Of a stretch of DNA of 64,000 nt, positions 59,990 through 64,000 are shown piece after piece; positions within the stretch are counted from its first letter, which is position 1, and every line of letters begins with the position of its first letter. The stretch spans positions 367,501 to 431,500 of the forward strand of contig NZ_JAJJMP010000001.1 of NCBI RefSeq assembly GCF_020905415.1, read 5' to 3'. The DNA comes from Myroides oncorhynchi (lineage in GTDB: Bacteria > Bacteroidota > Bacteroidia > Flavobacteriales > Flavobacteriaceae). The notes beneath the pieces were generated by a model. That model had not been told where the DNA came from. It worked only from the letters and a program-made list of their open reading frames with translations, and did no database searches. The translations under genes were made by a program, and so were the position numbers.

Positions 59990-60775
59990 ATGAAAAATAA
60001 AATTGCACTAAAACTAACTCTTTTTATAAGCTTTGTTTTCCTACTAGGATCATGTGCTTCAAAAGAAACTATTGTATACTACCAAAATGTTGAAGATGTC
60101 CTTTTAAAAGAGTCAAATGAGAATAAATTTGAAACGAGATTAAGAGCAGATGATTTGCTAATGATTATTGTCTCTGCACAAGATCCTGAGGCGGCAGCAC
60201 CTTTTAACTTAGTAAATACAATGACAACTAATCCTAATACTCCTGCAGCAAGTGGTACTATGACGCAACAGTTATATTTAGTTGATAGTAATGGCAATAT
60301 TGAATTTCCAGTACTAGGGACAATCAAGATAGGAGGAAAAAGTAAAGAAGAGGCTATCACCTTATTATCTAAGCAAATAAGTCAATATATCACAAACCCA
60401 ATCGTTAACTTAAGGATTATGAACTACAAAGTAACGGTTCAAGGCGAAGTTAATAAACCAGGGGTACATACCATAAGCAGTGAAAGATTAACCCTAGCAG
60501 AAGCTATAGCATTATCTGGAGACCTAACTGTATATGGAAAACGCGATAATATCCTTTTAATAAGAGAAATAGACGGTAGAAGAGTACCTATACGTGTAGA
60601 TATGACTAAAGCAGATTTTATGGTTTCACCATACTACTATCTTAATCAAAACGATATCGTATATGTCGAACCTAATAAAACTAAAGTAAACTCATCTGTA
60701 GTAGGTCCTAACTTAAGTTTGGCTATCTCTGCATTATCACTTTTAGTAACAGTAATAGCCTTAGCCGTAAAATAG
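59990..60775 (+). CDS. Polysaccharide export lipoprotein, Wza-like
   Basis: A 261-residue outer-membrane export protein of the Wza family. Lipobox LLGSC has Cys22. A polysaccharide export domain (about 40-135) is followed by an SLBB domain (about 140-215, KVTVQGEVNKPGVHTISSER). A hydrophobic C-terminal helix is present (about 240-259). Wza-like proteins form the exit channel for capsule or exopolysaccharide. It is followed after 4 bp by a Wzc-like kinase. Confidence 0.93.
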   Translation: MKNKIALKLTLFISFVFLLGSCASKETIVYYQNVEDVLLKESNENKFETRLRADDLLMIIVSAQDPEAAAPFNLVNTMTTNPNTPAASGTMTQQLYLVDSNGNIEFPVLGTIKIGGKSKEEAITLLSKQISQYITNPIVNLRIMNYKVTVQGEVNKPGVHTISSERLTLAEAIALSGDLTVYGKRDNILLIREIDGRRVPIRVDMTKADFMVSPYYYLNQNDIVYVEPNKTKVNSSVVGPNLSLAISALSLLVTVIALAVK

Positions 60776-60779
60776 AAAA

Positions 60780-63179
60780 ATGGAAAATAAATTTGACAAT
60801 CAAGAAAACTCTAATATAAATATACGAGAAGAACTAGAAAAATATTTAGTTCACTGGAGATGGTTTATATTCAGTGTTTTCATTACTGTAGCTTTAGCCT
60901 TTGTTTATTTACGCTATAGCCAAAAAATATACTCAATAAGTACTTCAATCATCGTTAAAGACGAAAAAAGAGGTGGAGGAATCGCATCAGAAATGGCTGC
61001 CTTCGCTGATTTAGGTATGTTCTCAGGAGGAAAAAGTAATGTTGAGAATGAGACACAAGTTCTTCAATCAAGAAGCTTAGCAGAAAAGACAGTAAGAAGA
61101 TTACAGTTAAATATTAGCTATATAAATGATGATAGATTTGTTAAAACTGATTTATATGGAGACAGCCCTGTATCTATCAATTTTGTAGAAAGAGTATTTG
61201 ATTTTGATGATTTAAAATATTCGTTTTTTATTAAAAACAGAACTGAGACATCATTTTTGTTATTAAATGAAGAGGAGGAAGAAATTGGTACATTCAAATT
61301 TGGGGAGCCAGTTACTACTGTTTTGGGTAAATTAGTTGTTACTAAAAATACACCTAAAAGAAAAGGAACATTAGATGATCTTAAGAAAGAAGGTTCTACT
61401 CAAGAGATCAACAACATTTTAATACAAATAAATCCTGTCCAAAAAGTTGTTGATTACTATGTAAAAGAGGTTAAAATTGCACCAACTGATAAATTCTCAA
61501 CAGTATTAGAATTATCTTTACTTAACGCCACACCAGCTAAAGCAAAGGATTATCTTAATACGATGATTACCTTATACAACGATGGTGCGATAGCAGATAA
61601 GCGATTTATCTCTGAAAAAACATCTGAGTTTATCGATTCACGTTTAGTGCTTATCACAGATGAATTGGGAGATGTAGAAAAAAACGTAGAAGGTTATAAG
61701 GCTAAAAATAGTATCACAGATATTCCTACTGAATTAAAAATTCACTTAGAGAATGCTAATGTCTATGAAAAGCAAATTATTGAGAATGAAACAGAATTAA
61801 AGGTTGTTTCATCGCTAATTGAATTCTTAAAAAACAGCAAACCTAATGAACTACTTCCGGGTAATATAGTTGCTACAGACGTTAGTTCTAACAGCTTGAT
61901 CAATCAGTATAACTCATTAGTACTTGACCGCAATAAACTAAGCTCAAGCACGACTAAATTGAACCCTACAGTTGTTAAATTAGAAGAACAAATTACTTCT
62001 ATGAAAACATCGGTATTAGAAAGTCTACTAAGAGCAGAGAGCAATTTAAAAATTACTAGAAGAGAATTATCTAGTAAAGAGAATGAATTGAGATCTAAGC
62101 TTTCATTAGTTCCAAAACAAGAGAGAGAGTTTAGAATTATCGATAGACAACAGAAAGTAAAAGAAGCAATCTACTTATATCTTTTCCAAAAGAGAGAAGA
62201 AACAGCTATCGCTTTAGCAGCAACAGATCAAAATGCTAAAATCATAGATGTAGCTAAAAGTTCAGATAAACCTGTGGCTCCTAAAAAAGCTATTATTTTA
62301 CTTGCTGCTCTAATCATGGGAGGTTTGATTCCTTTTGCTATTATATACCTACGAGCATTATTAGATACTAAGGTTAAAAACAGATTAGATATTGAAGAAA
62401 ACACATCAGTACCGTTCTTAGGAGATATACCACACTCAAATGACAATTCAAAAATTGTGGATATCGCTAGTAGAACAAGTACAGCTGAAGCATTGCGTAT
62501 CATTAGAACGAACCTTGAGTTTATGCTTAGTGGCGTACAAGATGGCAATGCAAAAATGATTTTCTTAACATCTACTTTCCCTAAAGAAGGAAAAACATTT
62601 ACATCAGTTAATATTGCTGCAACAATTGCTTTATCAGGAAAAAGAACACTTCTTATAGGTTTAGACATTCGTAATCCTAGATTAGATGACTATATCATGT
62701 TACCTACTAAAGGGGTGTCAGATTACTTATTAAGAAAAGAGGATGATATCAACCAATATGTTGTTAAGATAGATGGTTACGAAAACATGTATGCTTTACC
62801 AGCAGGTACTATCCCTCCTAACCCAGCAGAGTTATTAATGGGTGATAGAATAGGCAATATGTTTGAAGAACTTAAAAAACAATATGACTATATAATTGTG
62901 GATACAGCTCCAGTAAGTTTAGTTACAGATACGCTACTTATTGCTAAATATGCTGATACATTTATCTATGTAGCAAGAGCAAATTATTTAGACAAACGTA
63001 TGCTAAGACTTCCTAATGATTTACACAAAGAAGGTAAGTTACCTAATATGTCTATTATATTAAATGACACAGATACCAATAAAGGATATGGTTATGGATA
63101 TGGTTATGGATATGGTTATGGACAAGATGCCGAAACAGATAATCGTTCATGGTGGAAGAAATTACTAAACATGAAATAA
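60780..63179 (+). CDS. Polysaccharide copolymerase/tyrosine autokinase, Wzc-like
   Basis: A 799-residue BY-kinase that controls chain length with the Wza channel. It has an N-terminal membrane helix (about 29-48), a periplasmic coiled-coil region (about 50-500) and a second membrane helix (about 507-529). The kinase shows Walker A TFPKEGKT (about 597-604), A' LLIGLDIRNPRL and Walker B YIIVDTAPVS (about 703-712). The A' motif has Gly where Asp is usual (GLD). The C-terminus carries a tyrosine-rich repeat of Gly-Tyr pairs (GYGYGYGYGYGYGQ, about 769-782), the probable autophosphorylation tail. Confidence 0.92.
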   Translation: MENKFDNQENSNINIREELEKYLVHWRWFIFSVFITVALAFVYLRYSQKIYSISTSIIVKDEKRGGGIASEMAAFADLGMFSGGKSNVENETQVLQSRSLAEKTVRRLQLNISYINDDRFVKTDLYGDSPVSINFVERVFDFDDLKYSFFIKNRTETSFLLLNEEEEEIGTFKFGEPVTTVLGKLVVTKNTPKRKGTLDDLKKEGSTQEINNILIQINPVQKVVDYYVKEVKIAPTDKFSTVLELSLLNATPAKAKDYLNTMITLYNDGAIADKRFISEKTSEFIDSRLVLITDELGDVEKNVEGYKAKNSITDIPTELKIHLENANVYEKQIIENETELKVVSSLIEFLKNSKPNELLPGNIVATDVSSNSLINQYNSLVLDRNKLSSSTTKLNPTVVKLEEQITSMKTSVLESLLRAESNLKITRRELSSKENELRSKLSLVPKQEREFRIIDRQQKVKEAIYLYLFQKREETAIALAATDQNAKIIDVAKSSDKPVAPKKAIILLAALIMGGLIPFAIIYLRALLDTKVKNRLDIEENTSVPFLGDIPHSNDNSKIVDIASRTSTAEALRIIRTNLEFMLSGVQDGNAKMIFLTSTFPKEGKTFTSVNIAATIALSGKRTLLIGLDIRNPRLDDYIMLPTKGVSDYLLRKEDDINQYVVKIDGYENMYALPAGTIPPNPAELLMGDRIGNMFEELKKQYDYIIVDTAPVSLVTDTLLIAKYADTFIYVARANYLDKRMLRLPNDLHKEGKLPNMSIILNDTDTNKGYGYGYGYGYGYGQDAETDNRSWWKKLLNMK

Positions 63180-63183
63180 CACC

Positions 63184-63214
63184 AAAGGTCACTCTTATAC
63201 AGGGTGACCTTTTT
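63184..63214 (+). terminator. Terminator of the wza/wzc pair
   Basis: A 9 bp stem (AAAGGTCAC, 63184-63192, with GTGACCTTT, 63204-63212) and a U-tract, 5 bp after the stop. Confidence 0.85.
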
Positions 63215-63410
63215 CATTAATATGATAAAATATTATATCAAAAAATACCAAAACAGAAATATAGAAAGTCACTATTATCAAATTCATAATTCAACTCTAA
63301 AAAGACTATAAAGCCTAAGCAATAACATACATAATTAGTATATTTGCTATATAAATTTCAAGGTTTAAACAAAATATATTTAACGATAATATTGTTTTCA
63401 TTTAAAGTAG

Positions 63411-64000
<590 letters not shown>

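Overview
The window is a 64 kb chromosomal piece of an AT-rich Bacteroidota, most likely a Flavobacteriaceae member such as Myroides. The genus is my inference from gene content, not from a search. Supporting signs are promoters of the Bacteroidota type (TTG, 19-21 nt, TANNTTTG), no evident Shine-Dalgarno use, an OMP-type TonB receptor, a monomeric isocitrate dehydrogenase and family-typical proteins throughout.

Layout. 1-3.1 kb: the 5' end of an rRNA operon on the minus strand (16S, tRNA-Ile, tRNA-Ala, 5' part of 23S) driven by three stacked promoters. 3.2-4.3 kb: an IS1595-like transposase just upstream of it. 4.7-10.1 kb: a minus-strand operon aspA, ansB, dcu, porin, which turns asparagine and aspartate into fumarate and exchanges C4-dicarboxylates. 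10.5-12.5 kb: a PQQ-like propeller gene with a broken 5' end. 12.5-17.8 kb: small membrane and hypothetical genes, a Nudix hydrolase, PhnA and fhs. 17.9-25.8 kb: an NfeD/YqiJ-like protein, a YqiK-type flotillin and a 1613-residue AAA+ ATPase, a probable membrane-associated system. 25.8-29.5 kb: a YbjJ-like transporter, exbB-exbD, a convergent tonB and a 55-residue gene. 29.6-42.9 kb: sbcD-sbcC, a DsbA-like protein, a CynX-type transporter divergent from an AraC regulator, dipeptidyl-peptidase III, a DinB-like protein, a NYN-domain protein and lipoproteins. 43.0-48.8 kb: a Crp/Fnr regulator, a TonB-dependent receptor, a hydrolase and cardiolipin synthase. 48.9-49.7 kb: six tandem tRNA-Thr(UGU) genes behind one consensus promoter. 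49.7-52.1 kb: a small conserved gene, manA, a queD-like gene and idi. 52.1-54.7 kb: a gene-poor stretch with a DUF6266-like gene broken by two single-base frameshifts. 54.9-63.2 kb: recQ, then kdsD, tatC, lptB and a wza/wzc-like pair for polysaccharide export. The window ends inside icd.

Together the genes describe a respiratory bacterium able to use asparagine or aspartate as a fumarate source, with energised outer-membrane uptake (ExbBD, TonB, TonB receptor), envelope and capsule assembly (KdsD, LptB, Wza/Wzc), and core DNA repair. No CRISPR array, prophage or secondary-metabolite cluster was seen. The least understood part is the flotillin/NfeD/giant ATPase set. The most unusual structural feature is the six-copy tRNA-Thr array. 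Two genes (PQQ-like and DUF6266-like) look freshly broken.
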